A stretch of DNA of 64,000 bases from the NCBI GenBank assembly GCA_016700075.1, contig CP065000.1, positions 3,038,001 through 3,102,000 of the forward strand, written 5' to 3'. The notes below the pieces were generated by a model, which was not told where the DNA came from, did not search any database, and saw only the letters and a list, made by a program, of their open reading frames with translations. Source of the DNA: Acidobacteriota bacterium. GTDB taxonomy: Bacteria; Acidobacteriota; Blastocatellia; Pyrinomonadales; Pyrinomonadaceae. A program made the position numbers and the translations under genes. How positions within the stretch are numbered: position 1 is the first letter of the stretch; every line of letters begins with the position of its first letter. This document shows positions 26,702 to 35,495 of the stretch, piece after piece.

Positions 26702-28483
26702 ATGATAAAAAGCTTTTTTAAGACAAGTCTTACATTTCTCTCCGTTTACTGTATTTTGAGCGTTTCGCTCTTCGCACAGGTGACCGGCGAAACCCGCACA
26801 AATGAGGTGCGAAATGCGGAAAGCAACATCCGCAAGCTCTTGGAAGATGCGGGACGTTCCTTCAACGAAGGTATGCTCGCATATGAGGACGGCAACTTTG
26901 CAGAGGCAGGTGCGAAGTTCAACAAGTCGGTTGAAACATTCCTTTACTCTACAATAAATATTCAAAAAGAGGCTCGCCTGCAGGGCTGCTACAACCAACT
27001 GATCGAGACCGTTTACCTAATCGAATTTCCGTCTGAAACCAAACTTCCTCAGATCCGCAACCTTGTTGCGACATGCGGTTGGAATATTAGCAATGAAAAG
27101 GCCGACCGTCTGGTCAGCCTTGTTCGTTCGGCTCTTTCCAAGACGCCGAATACAGCGGTTGCAGCTAACGGCACAGCCGTTCCTCGCGATCTGCAGGCAC
27201 GGGTCGGATTCAACACACAGGAATTTGAACCCTCGCCTTTGGATGAGCTCTCGAAACTTCAGCTGACGCCTGAAGAATTGGACGTTAACAACCCTGTTGC
27301 CCAGCAGCAGTATGTTTACATCCAGCAGGCCGTTGCTAACCGTTCACTCGGCTTCTCCTTTCAGGTCCACCCGATGATCCAGCAGTACATCAACTACTAT
27401 CAGGGCCGGGGCCGCAAAACGATGGAAGTCGGGCTGTACCGTTCGGGGATGTTCATGCGTATGGCACGCAGGATCTTTCGCGAAGAGGGTGTTCCTGAGA
27501 ACGTCGCATGGCTCGGACAGGTTGAAAGTGCTTGGAAGCCGAGCGCGATGTCGCACATGGCGGCTTCGGGGCTGTGGCAGTTCATCCCCGGAACCGGAGC
27601 TCGCTACGGTCTTCGCAGGACCGCATATGTTGACGAACGCAACAGCTTTGAAGAGGCAACTCGAGCTTCGGCACGTTATCTTAAATTTCTCGCGAACCGC
27701 TACGGCGGCAATTGGGAACTCGCCATGGCAGGTTACAACTGCGGCGAAGGAAACGTTGACCGAGCGATCAGACGGGCAGGCGTAGCTAACTTCTGGGCGG
27801 CATATCCTTTTCTGCCGCAGGAAACCCGCAACTACGTTCCGAATATCCTCGCCACGATCCTGATCGCGAATAATCCGCAGCAGTACGGCTTTGGACATAT
27901 TCGTCCCGCGGCTCCGCTTGTTTATGACCGCGTTCGCGTTCCGCCTTCTACTAACCTCGCGATCATTGCGCAGGCGTCCGACACCACCGTTCAGTATCTT
28001 CGATATCTGAATCCGCATCTGCGGACCAATCAGACGCCGCCTGAGCCCTATGTGATCAATGTGCCGCTGAACAAAGGCAACGAGGTCGTAGCGGTTTTCC
28101 GCAGAATGCCGGCGACGAACATTAATAACAATAACCTTGCGAATGCCGCTTCAGGCGAAACTTGGCAGACCATTTCCAACAAGACGGGTGTTCCCGTTGC
28201 CGAGTTGATGGCAGCCAATCCCGGAATGAGGACGCCGCAGGGCAAGGTATTCGTTCCGGTCCGCGGAAATAACGTCGCAGCGACCAGCTTCACGCGTCCC
28301 ACCAATGCCCCGGCTCCTGCTGCGGCACCGGGCGTTAGGACCGTCAAAGCAAGGGCGGGCGACACCGTTCGTAAGGTTGCCGAACGCAACGGCGTTGATG
28401 CGACCGAGCTTGCGAAATTCAACGGCCTGCTGCCCAACTCCGTGCTTCCGGCCGGACGCGAGATCAAAATACCTGCTAAATGA
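26702..28483 (+). CDS. mltD: Membrane-bound lytic murein transglycosylase D-like protein with LysM domains
   Basis: A 593-aa secreted protein (signal peptide near residues 1-23). The SLT domain near residues 255-390 carries the catalytic Glu in AWLGQVESAWKPSAMSHM, then ASGLWQFIPGTGARYGL and AMAGYNCGEGNV. At least two LysM-like modules follow (WQTISNKTGVPVAELMAANPG, and the C-terminal ARAGDTVRKVAERNGVDA). It cuts the glycan backbone with 1,6-anhydro product formation. It lacks an obvious lipobox cysteine, so membrane anchoring as in E. coli MltD is not certain. Confidence 0.92.
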   Translation: MIKSFFKTSLTFLSVYCILSVSLFAQVTGETRTNEVRNAESNIRKLLEDAGRSFNEGMLAYEDGNFAEAGAKFNKSVETFLYSTINIQKEARLQGCYNQLIETVYLIEFPSETKLPQIRNLVATCGWNISNEKADRLVSLVRSALSKTPNTAVAANGTAVPRDLQARVGFNTQEFEPSPLDELSKLQLTPEELDVNNPVAQQQYVYIQQAVANRSLGFSFQVHPMIQQYINYYQGRGRKTMEVGLYRSGMFMRMARRIFREEGVPENVAWLGQVESAWKPSAMSHMAASGLWQFIPGTGARYGLRRTAYVDERNSFEEATRASARYLKFLANRYGGNWELAMAGYNCGEGNVDRAIRRAGVANFWAAYPFLPQETRNYVPNILATILIANNPQQYGFGHIRPAAPLVYDRVRVPPSTNLAIIAQASDTTVQYLRYLNPHLRTNQTPPEPYVINVPLNKGNEVVAVFRRMPATNINNNNLANAASGETWQTISNKTGVPVAELMAANPGMRTPQGKVFVPVRGNNVAATSFTRPTNAPAPAAAPGVRTVKARAGDTVRKVAERNGVDATELAKFNGLLPNSVLPAGREIKIPAK

Positions 28484-28507
28484 TCAGGCGAATAATTGAG
28501 CAATTTT

Positions 28508-28534
28508 GGCCGATGCCTCTGCATCGGCCTTTTT
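28508..28534 (+). terminator. Rho-independent terminator after mltD
   Basis: GGCCGATGC pairs perfectly with GCATCGGCC (28508-28516 with 28521-28529) around a CTCT loop, followed by TTTTT. It separates mltD from the Rrf2-controlled genes. Confidence 0.93.
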
Positions 28535-28558
28535 GTTTGATTTGACGGAATATTGAAA

Positions 28559-28577
28559 TGTAACTATACTTGTTACA
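28559..28577. promoter_or_regulatory. Palindromic operator upstream of the Rrf2-type regulator
   Basis: TGTAAC-N7-GTTACA (28559-28577) is a perfect inverted repeat that ends one base before the likely ATG start at 28579. Rrf2 regulators bind such short palindromes near their own promoters, so autoregulation of the 28579-30692 operon is inferred. Confidence 0.7.
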
Positions 28578-28578
28578 G

Positions 28579-29022
28579 ATGGCCGCAAACAGTCAATTTT
28601 CTATGGCTTTGCATGTTCTCGCGTATCTTGCGATGACGGGCGACGAGAACGTCAAGTCCGATTGTATCGCGGCGAGCGTCAATACGAATGCCGTTGTCAT
28701 ACGGCGTTTGCTTGGACAGCTTCGTGAGGCAGGTCTGGTTCGGTCGCAAACAGGAGCTGCAGGCGGTACTCGGCTTTCGCGGCCTCCACAGGAGCTGCAG
28801 CTTTGCGATATATACAAGGCAGTCTGCGACGGAAAGGTGTTTGCCCTGCACGCACGAACGCCGAATCCCGATTGTCCCATCGGGCGAAATATTGAGTCGG
28901 TGCTTTCCGAACTGCAGTCTGCGATCGACAGGTCGGTCGTCGAGCGGCTCGGCGAATATTCGCTTGCTGATATTCTGACAATGGTCGAGCACAACAGTTT
29001 TAAGGACGCTTGGTCGGTGTAA
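28579..29022 (+). CDS. Rrf2-family transcriptional regulator
   Basis: A 147-aa protein from ATG 28579; a TTG three codons upstream is a possible alternative. It has the Rrf2 winged helix: FSMALHVLAYLA, then CIAASVNTNAVVIRRLLGQL and the wing GLVRSQTGAAGGTRLSRPP. Only one cysteine lies in the sensor region (NPDCPIG), plus an earlier LCDIY, so an iron-sulfur cluster like that of IscR or NsrR is doubtful; it resembles YwnA/YwgB types linked to thiol or quinone stress. It is first in an operon with two redox genes, with a palindrome at its start. Confidence 0.9.
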   Translation: MAANSQFSMALHVLAYLAMTGDENVKSDCIAASVNTNAVVIRRLLGQLREAGLVRSQTGAAGGTRLSRPPQELQLCDIYKAVCDGKVFALHARTPNPDCPIGRNIESVLSELQSAIDRSVVERLGEYSLADILTMVEHNSFKDAWSV

Positions 29023-29028
29023 GTAACT

Positions 29029-30057
29029 ATGTGGGCTTACGAATTACAGAAATTCGGGATCGACGGCCTCCGAAAGACGGAGCAGCCCGATCCTGTGCCC
29101 GGTGCGGGCGAGGTCGTCGTCAAGCTCCACGCCACGTCGCTGAATTTTCGAGACCTTATGGTCGTTGAGGGAACTTATAACCCTCGGATGAAACTTCCCG
29201 CGATTCCGTTTTCGGACGGTGCCGGCGAGGTCGTATCGGTCGGGGAAAAAGTGTCCAAATGGCAGACGGGCGACCGCGTGATGCCGATCTTCGCTCAGCT
29301 TTGGATGGACGGCGACCCAAATGCGGAAATACGCAGGTCGTCGCTCGGTGCCGGCAGTCCTTGGGACGGTACGCTGCGCGAATATGCGGTTTTTAACGAG
29401 AACGGACTTGTAGCGATCCCATCATTTCTGGATTACGGCAAGGCTGCAACGCTTCCGTGTGCTGCATTGACGGCGTGGAATGCATTGGTAGTTTCCGGCG
29501 GCATCAAACCCGGCGATACTGTAGTTACGCTCGGGACCGGAGGTGTTTCGATCTTCGCTCTGCAGTTTGCGAAATTGGCGGGAGCCAGGGTTATCGCGAC
29601 GTCAAGCAGCGATCAAAAGCTCGCAAGGCTAAGTGCGGTGGGGGCCGACGAGACAATAAACTATCGTGAAAGCGAGGACTGGGACAAAGCGGTACTTGAG
29701 TTCACAGCGGGCCGCGGTGCTGACCACGTTGTTGAGGTCGGCGGTGCTAACACGCTGCCGCGGTCGATCAACGCGACCCGTTTTGGCGGACATATCGCGA
29801 TGATAGGTGCGTTGACCGGTGCCGCATCGTTCAACCCTACATCGGTTTTCATGAAAGCAGTGCGGGTTCAGGGAATTTACGTCGGCAACCGAAGGATGTT
29901 TGAAGAAATGGTACAGGCGGCCGCCGTCAATCAGTTGGATCCCATCGTTGATTCGGTGTTTTCGATCGACGAAGTCGCGGCCGCACTGAACCATATGAAA
30001 CAGGGAAGCCATTTCGGAAAGATCGTCATTGACTACAGCAAAGGAGGGCTGCAGTGA
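29029..30057 (+). CDS. Zinc-independent MDR-family NAD(P)-dependent alcohol dehydrogenase / quinone oxidoreductase
   Basis: A 342-aa medium-chain dehydrogenase. N-terminal GroES-like part: VPGAGEVVVKLHATSLNFRD near residues 20-39. The cofactor domain has TVVTLGTGGVSIFALQFAKL (near residues 164-183). The structural-zinc cysteines of true alcohol dehydrogenases are missing, which points to the quinone-reductase/zeta-crystallin side. It lies 6 bp after the Rrf2 gene and overlaps the next gene by 4 bp (GTGA). Induction by electrophile or quinone stress is inferred from this arrangement. Confidence 0.88.
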   Translation: MWAYELQKFGIDGLRKTEQPDPVPGAGEVVVKLHATSLNFRDLMVVEGTYNPRMKLPAIPFSDGAGEVVSVGEKVSKWQTGDRVMPIFAQLWMDGDPNAEIRRSSLGAGSPWDGTLREYAVFNENGLVAIPSFLDYGKAATLPCAALTAWNALVVSGGIKPGDTVVTLGTGGVSIFALQFAKLAGARVIATSSSDQKLARLSAVGADETINYRESEDWDKAVLEFTAGRGADHVVEVGGANTLPRSINATRFGGHIAMIGALTGAASFNPTSVFMKAVRVQGIYVGNRRMFEEMVQAAAVNQLDPIVDSVFSIDEVAAALNHMKQGSHFGKIVIDYSKGGLQ

Positions 30058-30692
30058 AATTAGGATTTATAGGTTCTGGGCCGGTCTCGCAGGTGCTTGG
30101 AAAAGCATATGCGGAGCGTGGGCATGAGGTAATGCTGAGTTCGCGGGACATCAGCAAACTCGCGGCATGGTCCGAAGAGGCAGGCAAGAATGCCCATGTC
30201 GGCACTTTCGCCGAGGCTGCGGCTTTCGGCGAGATCATTTTCCTCTCCGTCCGCAACGATGTGGTATTCGATGCGATCGGCATGGCGGGCGGCGGCAGTT
30301 TATCGGGTAAGACCGTTGTTGATCTTACGAATCCGATGGATTTTTCCGGAGGGATGCCGCCGAAGTTCACTGCCGAGGTCGGCGGATCGCTGGGCGAGCG
30401 GATTCAGCGGGCATTGCCCGATTCTGATGTCGTCAAAGCATTCAATACCATCGGCATTGCCGTGATGACAGATCCTATGTTTGACGGGCAGGCGGCCACA
30501 CATTTCATAGCGGGGAACAGTGAAACTGCGAAATCAGCAGTGGCTGATCTGATATCGGAATTTGGTTGGGACGTCGTTGACGTAGGCGGTATCGAGCAGT
30601 CCTTCTACTTAGAAGCACTCGCGATGCTGTGGGTCAATTACGCGTTGAAAGAGGGAAGTTGGAGCCAGGCGTTCAAGCTGCTGCGGCGATAG
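30054..30692 (+). CDS. NADPH:F420-reductase-like NAD(P)-binding protein
   Basis: A 212-aa Rossmann protein. MKLGFIGSGPVSQVLGKAYAERGHEV gives the nucleotide loop (described as residues 1-26), followed by VVDLTNPMDFSGG and KAFNTIGIAVMTDP, features of the F420-dependent NADP oxidoreductase-like family. Such proteins transfer hydride between NADP(H) and flavin-like or other acceptors. Whether the organism makes F420 cannot be told here. It starts with GTG overlapping the upstream stop, so it is translationally coupled to the MDR gene. Confidence 0.86.
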   Translation: MKLGFIGSGPVSQVLGKAYAERGHEVMLSSRDISKLAAWSEEAGKNAHVGTFAEAAAFGEIIFLSVRNDVVFDAIGMAGGGSLSGKTVVDLTNPMDFSGGMPPKFTAEVGGSLGERIQRALPDSDVVKAFNTIGIAVMTDPMFDGQAATHFIAGNSETAKSAVADLISEFGWDVVDVGGIEQSFYLEALAMLWVNYALKEGSWSQAFKLLRR

Positions 30693-30768
30693 CGGCGACG
30701 CCGTGATTTGAAATTTTGCGCGAGATTTCGTTTATTTTATTAAGACAGTTAAATTTTTAGGAGAAAAA

Positions 30769-31095
30769 ATGGCACATTTTACAAAAGAGGCAAACGAGAA
30801 TAACTTTCAGGCAGATGTCCTGAATTCGGACAAGCCGGTCCTGGTGGATTTTTGGGCAGAATGGTGCGGTCCTTGCCGCATGATCGCCCCGACCCTTGAG
30901 GAGTTGGCCGAAAAGTATCAGGGCAAGGCAGACGTTTACAAAATGAACGTCGATGAGAATCCCGTCACGCCGAACAATTTCGGCGTTCGGGCGATCCCGA
31001 CGCTCATACTGTTCAAAGGCGGCCAGGAACAGGAACGAGTTGTTGGCATGGTCAGCCTCGACGGCCTCTCGAAGCTCGTCGAAAAGTACGCATAA
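30769..31095 (+). CDS. trxA: Thioredoxin
   Basis: A 108-aa single-domain thioredoxin with the active site WAEWCGPCRMIAP at about residues 28-40 and the cis-Pro in VRAIPTLILFKGG. It is the expected general disulfide reductant, and it can recycle the thioredoxin-type ArsC at 21.9 kb. A good ribosome site (TAGGAG) lies 7 bp before the ATG. It has its own transcript, ending at a bidirectional terminator. Confidence 0.97.
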   Translation: MAHFTKEANENNFQADVLNSDKPVLVDFWAEWCGPCRMIAPTLEELAEKYQGKADVYKMNVDENPVTPNNFGVRAIPTLILFKGGQEQERVVGMVSLDGLSKLVEKYA

Positions 31096-31111
31096 GGCGG
31101 AGCAGCGAAAA

Positions 31112-31147
31112 TAAAAAAGGCAGGGCTTTATCGGCCCTGCCTTTTCT
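31112..31147. terminator. Bidirectional terminator between trxA and the lamin-tail/FG-GAP gene
   Basis: AAGGCAGGGC (31117-31126) pairs with GCCCTGCCTT (31134-31143), with T-rich DNA on the right and A-rich DNA on the left, so each strand has a U-tract. It serves the convergent genes ending at 31095 and 31164. Confidence 0.92.
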
Positions 31148-31163
31148 TGTTTCTGACGCCGTA

Positions 31164-32813
31164 TCAGTGTACGTCGTAGCCGGTCGGGATATCTTCGGAT
31201 GTACCCCAATCCTTGAAGCCGAAGCCGCCCGTCGATCTGAGGAAGTAGAACGCCGAAGCGTTCGGTGTCGTGCTCGGCCTCCAAATGCCGATATCCGTAC
31301 GTCCGTCGCCGTCATAATCGCCCTGAACTTCGTAATCAGTTCCAAAGACGCCCCAATTGGACCAAATGACCGGCTCACCGGAACTCGGCCGGATGATCCA
31401 TAGGATGTTGCCGCCATTGTTGCGTGTTACCGCCAGGTCGGTAATGCCGTCACCGTCGTAGTCGCCGGGGACGAAATTATCCGTTGCTAATCCCCAAGAG
31501 ACATATTGGGCAGTCCCGGAACCGGAAAGCAGAGCGATAAATACCATCTGTCCGGCACCGATGTCGCGGATCACGCCGAAATCAGCCTTTCCGTCGCCGT
31601 CATAGTCTCCGGGAACAGCACTGTCGCTGCCGAGGCCCCACGAAACTGCGGTCTGCACCTGATTCAGGCTCGAGAAATACCAGAACGTGCTCGGGTCGGT
31701 AGGACTTGAACCTTGACGATATATAGCAGGGTCCGATTTGCCGTCGCCGTCATAGTCGCGAACGATGAAAGGATCGTCGCCCGCCTGGCCGAAGGGGATG
31801 AACTGAGCCGTCGCATCCGTGCTTCTTAGAATATAGAAACCGGAGTTGCGACCCGCCGCCTGACGCCAAACCGTGTGATCAGCTTTGCCGTCGCCGTCAA
31901 AATCGCCCGGTGTAACGAAATCGCTGTTCAGACCCCATGACTGAACGGTATCGATGAATGTCTCGTTGGTCCGATTGTAGAACGTCAACTGTCCGCCGAG
32001 TCCGCCGGGCCCCGGCCTTACCAGAGCAAAGTCGGTAAGTCCGTCTGCGTTGAAATCAACATTTGGCTTCTGAGCCTGTCCACAGCGTGTGTAGCCCGAA
32101 GCAGTATTCTTGGGGATGGGGCCCGTAACGATATACGTGTCGTTGTTGTTATTGTCCGTGTCGCGGCAGCCGCCGAGTTTCCTGATCACGCCTTGCGTAG
32201 CTGCCAGAGCCACACCGTTGTTAGCTGTTACACCGCCCTCAGCGTTGTTCGCGGCACCGTAGGAGATGAGATCAATGATGTTCGGGTCCGGAAGCGGACA
32301 CGGCGTCGCAGTGGCTCCGCATGTGTTTATCGGGAAGTTCGCCGCGACTACGAGAGCTACCTTGCCGCTGGCTCCCGACATTGAAAGATTCGTCGTGGTC
32401 GCGTCGGGATTCGGGACCGGAACGCCGCCTGCTCCTGCACCTCCGGTCTGCACCAGAAAATATTGTCCCGGCTGCAGCGTAACATTCGGCAATGCGAACG
32501 CATTTGTTGCAGTGCTTGCAAATTGCCCGGTCGCGGAACCGTAATAAAGCGAAAGGCCGTTTAATGACTGAGCCGTTGCCGAGATGTTCCGCAATTCGAC
32601 GTAGTCATTATTGTAGACGCCGGTCGCACCGCCGCCGCCGCCATATACCTGGCTAATAGTGATGGTTGTGCTGACCATGGCCGCGTCGGGCCTCGTGATG
32701 TCAAATTTCACGCGTTTCGCTTCCTGTGCTGAAACCATGGAAGGAACTGCCGCGCATACTGCAAAAACTGCCGCAGCAGCAAAAAGACTGCCGAATATAG
32801 ATCTCGCTTTCAT
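31164..32813 (-). CDS. Secreted lamin-tail-domain protein with FG-GAP/VCBS-like repeats
   Basis: A 549-aa protein with a signal peptide (residues 1-29, ending SMVSAQ). Residues 50-215 resemble a lamin-tail domain (TITISQVYGGGGGATGVYNN, then DYVELRNISATAQSLNGLSL). From about residue 240 to the end there are six repeats of about 50 aa with the DFDGDGKADxxVWR signature, a calcium-binding beta-propeller-like repeat. The repeats are close to those of the GSDH-like protein at 53.2 kb. A surface-binding role is inferred; no catalytic domain is seen. Confidence 0.85.
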   Translation of the reverse strand: MKARSIFGSLFAAAAVFAVCAAVPSMVSAQEAKRVKFDITRPDAAMVSTTITISQVYGGGGGATGVYNNDYVELRNISATAQSLNGLSLYYGSATGQFASTATNAFALPNVTLQPGQYFLVQTGGAGAGGVPVPNPDATTTNLSMSGASGKVALVVAANFPINTCGATATPCPLPDPNIIDLISYGAANNAEGGVTANNGVALAATQGVIRKLGGCRDTDNNNNDTYIVTGPIPKNTASGYTRCGQAQKPNVDFNADGLTDFALVRPGPGGLGGQLTFYNRTNETFIDTVQSWGLNSDFVTPGDFDGDGKADHTVWRQAAGRNSGFYILRSTDATAQFIPFGQAGDDPFIVRDYDGDGKSDPAIYRQGSSPTDPSTFWYFSSLNQVQTAVSWGLGSDSAVPGDYDGDGKADFGVIRDIGAGQMVFIALLSGSGTAQYVSWGLATDNFVPGDYDGDGITDLAVTRNNGGNILWIIRPSSGEPVIWSNWGVFGTDYEVQGDYDGDGRTDIGIWRPSTTPNASAFYFLRSTGGFGFKDWGTSEDIPTGYDVH

Positions 32814-33013
32814 ATAAACTCCTCGAGCCGTGCAAAGAAAATAGCCTTATCGGTTTGTCGCCGCATCTCCCGGCGGCAACCGCAAATATAGTTGGCGGTT
32901 CAATTAAGACTTGGCAGAATCATAGCATAAATAATTGAAAATGCTAGCCGGTACGCGGATTTTTTGTCGGCGAAAGCCTCAATTATCTGTTACAATTTCA
33001 ACAATATAAAAGC

Positions 33014-34129
33014 GTGATGATCTATGGGCTCAGAAGTTTTGGCCTTTTACTGATGACGGCACTATTTGCTGCCGTTGTCCTTTCACAGGTCAGGCCGCCC
33101 GACGACGGCGAAACCATCCGCGTCGAGACCAACCTGATCGAAGTACCGGTCGCCGTTTATGACCGGAACGGCGGGATTGTCTCAGGCCTGAAGCGCGAGA
33201 ACTTCGTCCTTTACGAGGACGGGAAAAAGCAGGAGATCGCTGAATTTTTTGCCGCACAGACGCCGTTCGAGATCGCATTGCTGCTCGACACTTCCGGCTC
33301 GGCCCGCGGCGAACTGCCTTTGATCCGGCGTGCCGCTCATGCATTCATTGATTCGCTGCGTCCCGGCGACAAGGTCGCACTGATCGCATATAATTCCATT
33401 CGCGATATCTCGGAGGTGCGTTCGGCGAGTGTGGTGCTGTCGGGCCTGACCTCTGATCGAGCGAGGCTTCGTGCAGCGATCGACAGGGTTTCGACCAGCA
33501 ATTCGACGCCGTATTATGATTCGCTGATCCAGATCGCTGATGAGGTTTTCAACGTCCCTGACGGAACAGAACGCAGAGGACGGCGTGCGGTTGTTGCGTT
33601 GACCGACGGCGTTGATTCAGCCAGCGGTACTGATTTCGAGCTTGCAAAGGAAAAGCTGCTCGAACACGGAATTACCGTATTCTTTATCAAAGCCGACACG
33701 CGTGATTTCTTTGAAGAGAATCTGTTGGGCGATTGCCAGACCGCGACAAGATTTTCCGGTGCCCAGATCCGCCGCTACTACCGCACCATTCAAAACAGTC
33801 AGCGGACCGAGCGTGCGACATCGTTTTGCCAGCTTGGCGATTTTGAACGCCTCGCCGTCAGCAAGCGCCTTTACGAGGTTGCCGACCGCGAAATGGATCA
33901 GCTCGCAAAGGCGTCGGGCGGAATGGTGATGGAGCTTGCTGATATTGCCGATGCGCGTATGGCTTTCAAAAAGGTGGCGGACGTAATCGGCACGACATTT
34001 TCACTCGGGTATTATCCTTCGAACGACAAAAAGGACGGCACTTTCCGAAAGATCACCGTCGAACTGAAAGGCATGCCCGCCGGAGCTACTATTAAGGCCC
34101 GCGAAGGCTACAGCGCACCGAGGAACTGA
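33014..34129 (+). CDS. Secreted VWA-domain protein (acidobacterial VWFA-related type), second copy
   Basis: A 371-aa protein with a signal peptide (MMIYGLRSFGLLLMTALFAAV). RVETNLIEVPVAVYDRNGGIV and the MIDAS-like LLDTSGSARGE (near residue 91) match the VWA protein at 9.6 kb, and both end in the S-GYYPSN...KAREGYSAP block. A Cys pair (GDCQTATRF and SFCQLGDF) lies inside an insertion near residues 240-275. Function is unknown. It is followed by a low-complexity gap before deoB. Confidence 0.87.
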   Translation: MMIYGLRSFGLLLMTALFAAVVLSQVRPPDDGETIRVETNLIEVPVAVYDRNGGIVSGLKRENFVLYEDGKKQEIAEFFAAQTPFEIALLLDTSGSARGELPLIRRAAHAFIDSLRPGDKVALIAYNSIRDISEVRSASVVLSGLTSDRARLRAAIDRVSTSNSTPYYDSLIQIADEVFNVPDGTERRGRRAVVALTDGVDSASGTDFELAKEKLLEHGITVFFIKADTRDFFEENLLGDCQTATRFSGAQIRRYYRTIQNSQRTERATSFCQLGDFERLAVSKRLYEVADREMDQLAKASGGMVMELADIADARMAFKKVADVIGTTFSLGYYPSNDKKDGTFRKITVELKGMPAGATIKAREGYSAPRN

Positions 34130-34319
34130 AAAAGTTAAAGAGTGAAAAGGTGGAAAAGTGCGGATCCGCGATGAACGGTCTGGTCGCATTGGCGATGACG
34201 CACATTAAACAGCGGTCGACGCGTAAAATGGGAGTTGCCGCTTTTTCACCTTTTCAATCGTTCACTTTCACACCTTCTTAACTTTTCACTTTTCCGCGTT
34301 TTCCCTTTAACATCTTAGT
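34130..34319. repeat. Low-complexity GTGAAAAG-type intergenic sequence
   Basis: The gap before deoB is rich in short GTGAAAAG / AGTTAA motifs on one side (34130-34160) and their complements CTTTTCAC / TTAACTTTTC on the other (34240-34315), so it is roughly an inverted repeat. No gene is visible. It likely contains the deoB promoter; no clear boxes were recognised. Confidence 0.6.
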
Positions 34320-35495
34320 ATGAGCAGGTTTCGAAGAATTTGTTTGGTTGTACTTGATTCCGCAGGGATCGGCGAGATGCCGGATGCGGCCGCGTGGGGC
34401 GACGCCGGGTCGAACACGCTCGGCAGCGTGTTCGCGTCGCGAGTTGTAAATGTGCCAAATTTACAGGCTTTGGGCCTGGGGAACATCGCTCCTCTCGCGC
34501 ATGTCGAACCTACATCCGATCCGACGGGCAGTTATGGCAAATGCACGCTCAAATCCGACGGCAAAGACACGACTACGGGCCATTGGGAGATGGCCGGGAT
34601 CATCCTGAAGCAAGGTTTTCCCAAGTTTCCCGACGGTTTTCCGCCGCGGATCATTGATGAATTCGTCCGCGAGGCGAATGTGCCGGGCATTCTCGGCAAT
34701 ATTCCCGCGAGCGGCACCGAAATTATAAAAGAGCTCGGCGAAGAGCACGTCGCGACCGGCAAACCGATCGTTTATACATCGGCTGACAGCGTGTTTCAGA
34801 TCGCCGCACACGAAGAGGTCGTGCCTTTGGAACGCCTTTACGAGATGTGCGAGATCGCGAGGAACATTTTGCACGGGCCGGACGAGGTCGCACGCGTGAT
34901 CGCGAGGCCATTTGTCGGCGAGACGGCGGATACGTTCAAACGGACCGAAAATAGGCACGATTATGCGGTGCCTCCGCCGGCGGGGAACTTGCTTCCGGTG
35001 TTGAAGGACGCGGGTTTGGACGTCGTTTGTATCGGAAAGATCGCCTCGATCTACGACAATATGGGCGTGACCGAGGAATTGACCGCAAAGAACAACGATC
35101 AGACGATCGATCAGACGATAAATGCGTTAAATGCTGACACGACGGGACTTATATTTAGCAATCTGGTCGATTTTGATATGCTTTACGGCCATCGACGCGA
35201 CGTTGAGGGCTACGCGAAAGCCCTTGAGCATTTCGACGGACGCCTGACGGAGATAATTGACGCTCTAAACGACGACGACCTGCTCGTAATGACCGCCGAT
35301 CACGGCAATGACCCCGCCTATCCCGGCTCTGACCACACGCGTGAATACGTCCCGCTGCTCGTTTTCGGCAAAAACGCACGCGCCGGCGTCAATTTAGGCA
35401 CGCGTCAATCGCTTTCCGACATCGGCCAGACCATCGCAGAGAACTTCGGCCTCAAAATAGAAGACGGTGTGAGTTTTTTGAATGAGGTGAGCTAG
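34320..35495 (+). CDS. deoB: Phosphopentomutase
   Basis: A 391-aa enzyme that interconverts (deoxy)ribose-1-phosphate and -5-phosphate. VVLDSAGIGEMPDAAAWGDA near residues 11-30 holds the first metal Asp, KDTTTGHWEMAG the phosphorylated Thr, and MTADHGNDPAYPGSDHTRE the second metal site. The product feeds DeoC (deoxyribose-5-P aldolase) and RpiB (ribose-5-P isomerase), both encoded at 61-63 kb in this window, so a nucleoside-sugar salvage route is visible. The stop TAG (35493-35495) overlaps the GTG of the next reading frame. Confidence 0.96.
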   Translation: MSRFRRICLVVLDSAGIGEMPDAAAWGDAGSNTLGSVFASRVVNVPNLQALGLGNIAPLAHVEPTSDPTGSYGKCTLKSDGKDTTTGHWEMAGIILKQGFPKFPDGFPPRIIDEFVREANVPGILGNIPASGTEIIKELGEEHVATGKPIVYTSADSVFQIAAHEEVVPLERLYEMCEIARNILHGPDEVARVIARPFVGETADTFKRTENRHDYAVPPPAGNLLPVLKDAGLDVVCIGKIASIYDNMGVTEELTAKNNDQTIDQTINALNADTTGLIFSNLVDFDMLYGHRRDVEGYAKALEHFDGRLTEIIDALNDDDLLVMTADHGNDPAYPGSDHTREYVPLLVFGKNARAGVNLGTRQSLSDIGQTIAENFGLKIEDGVSFLNEVS

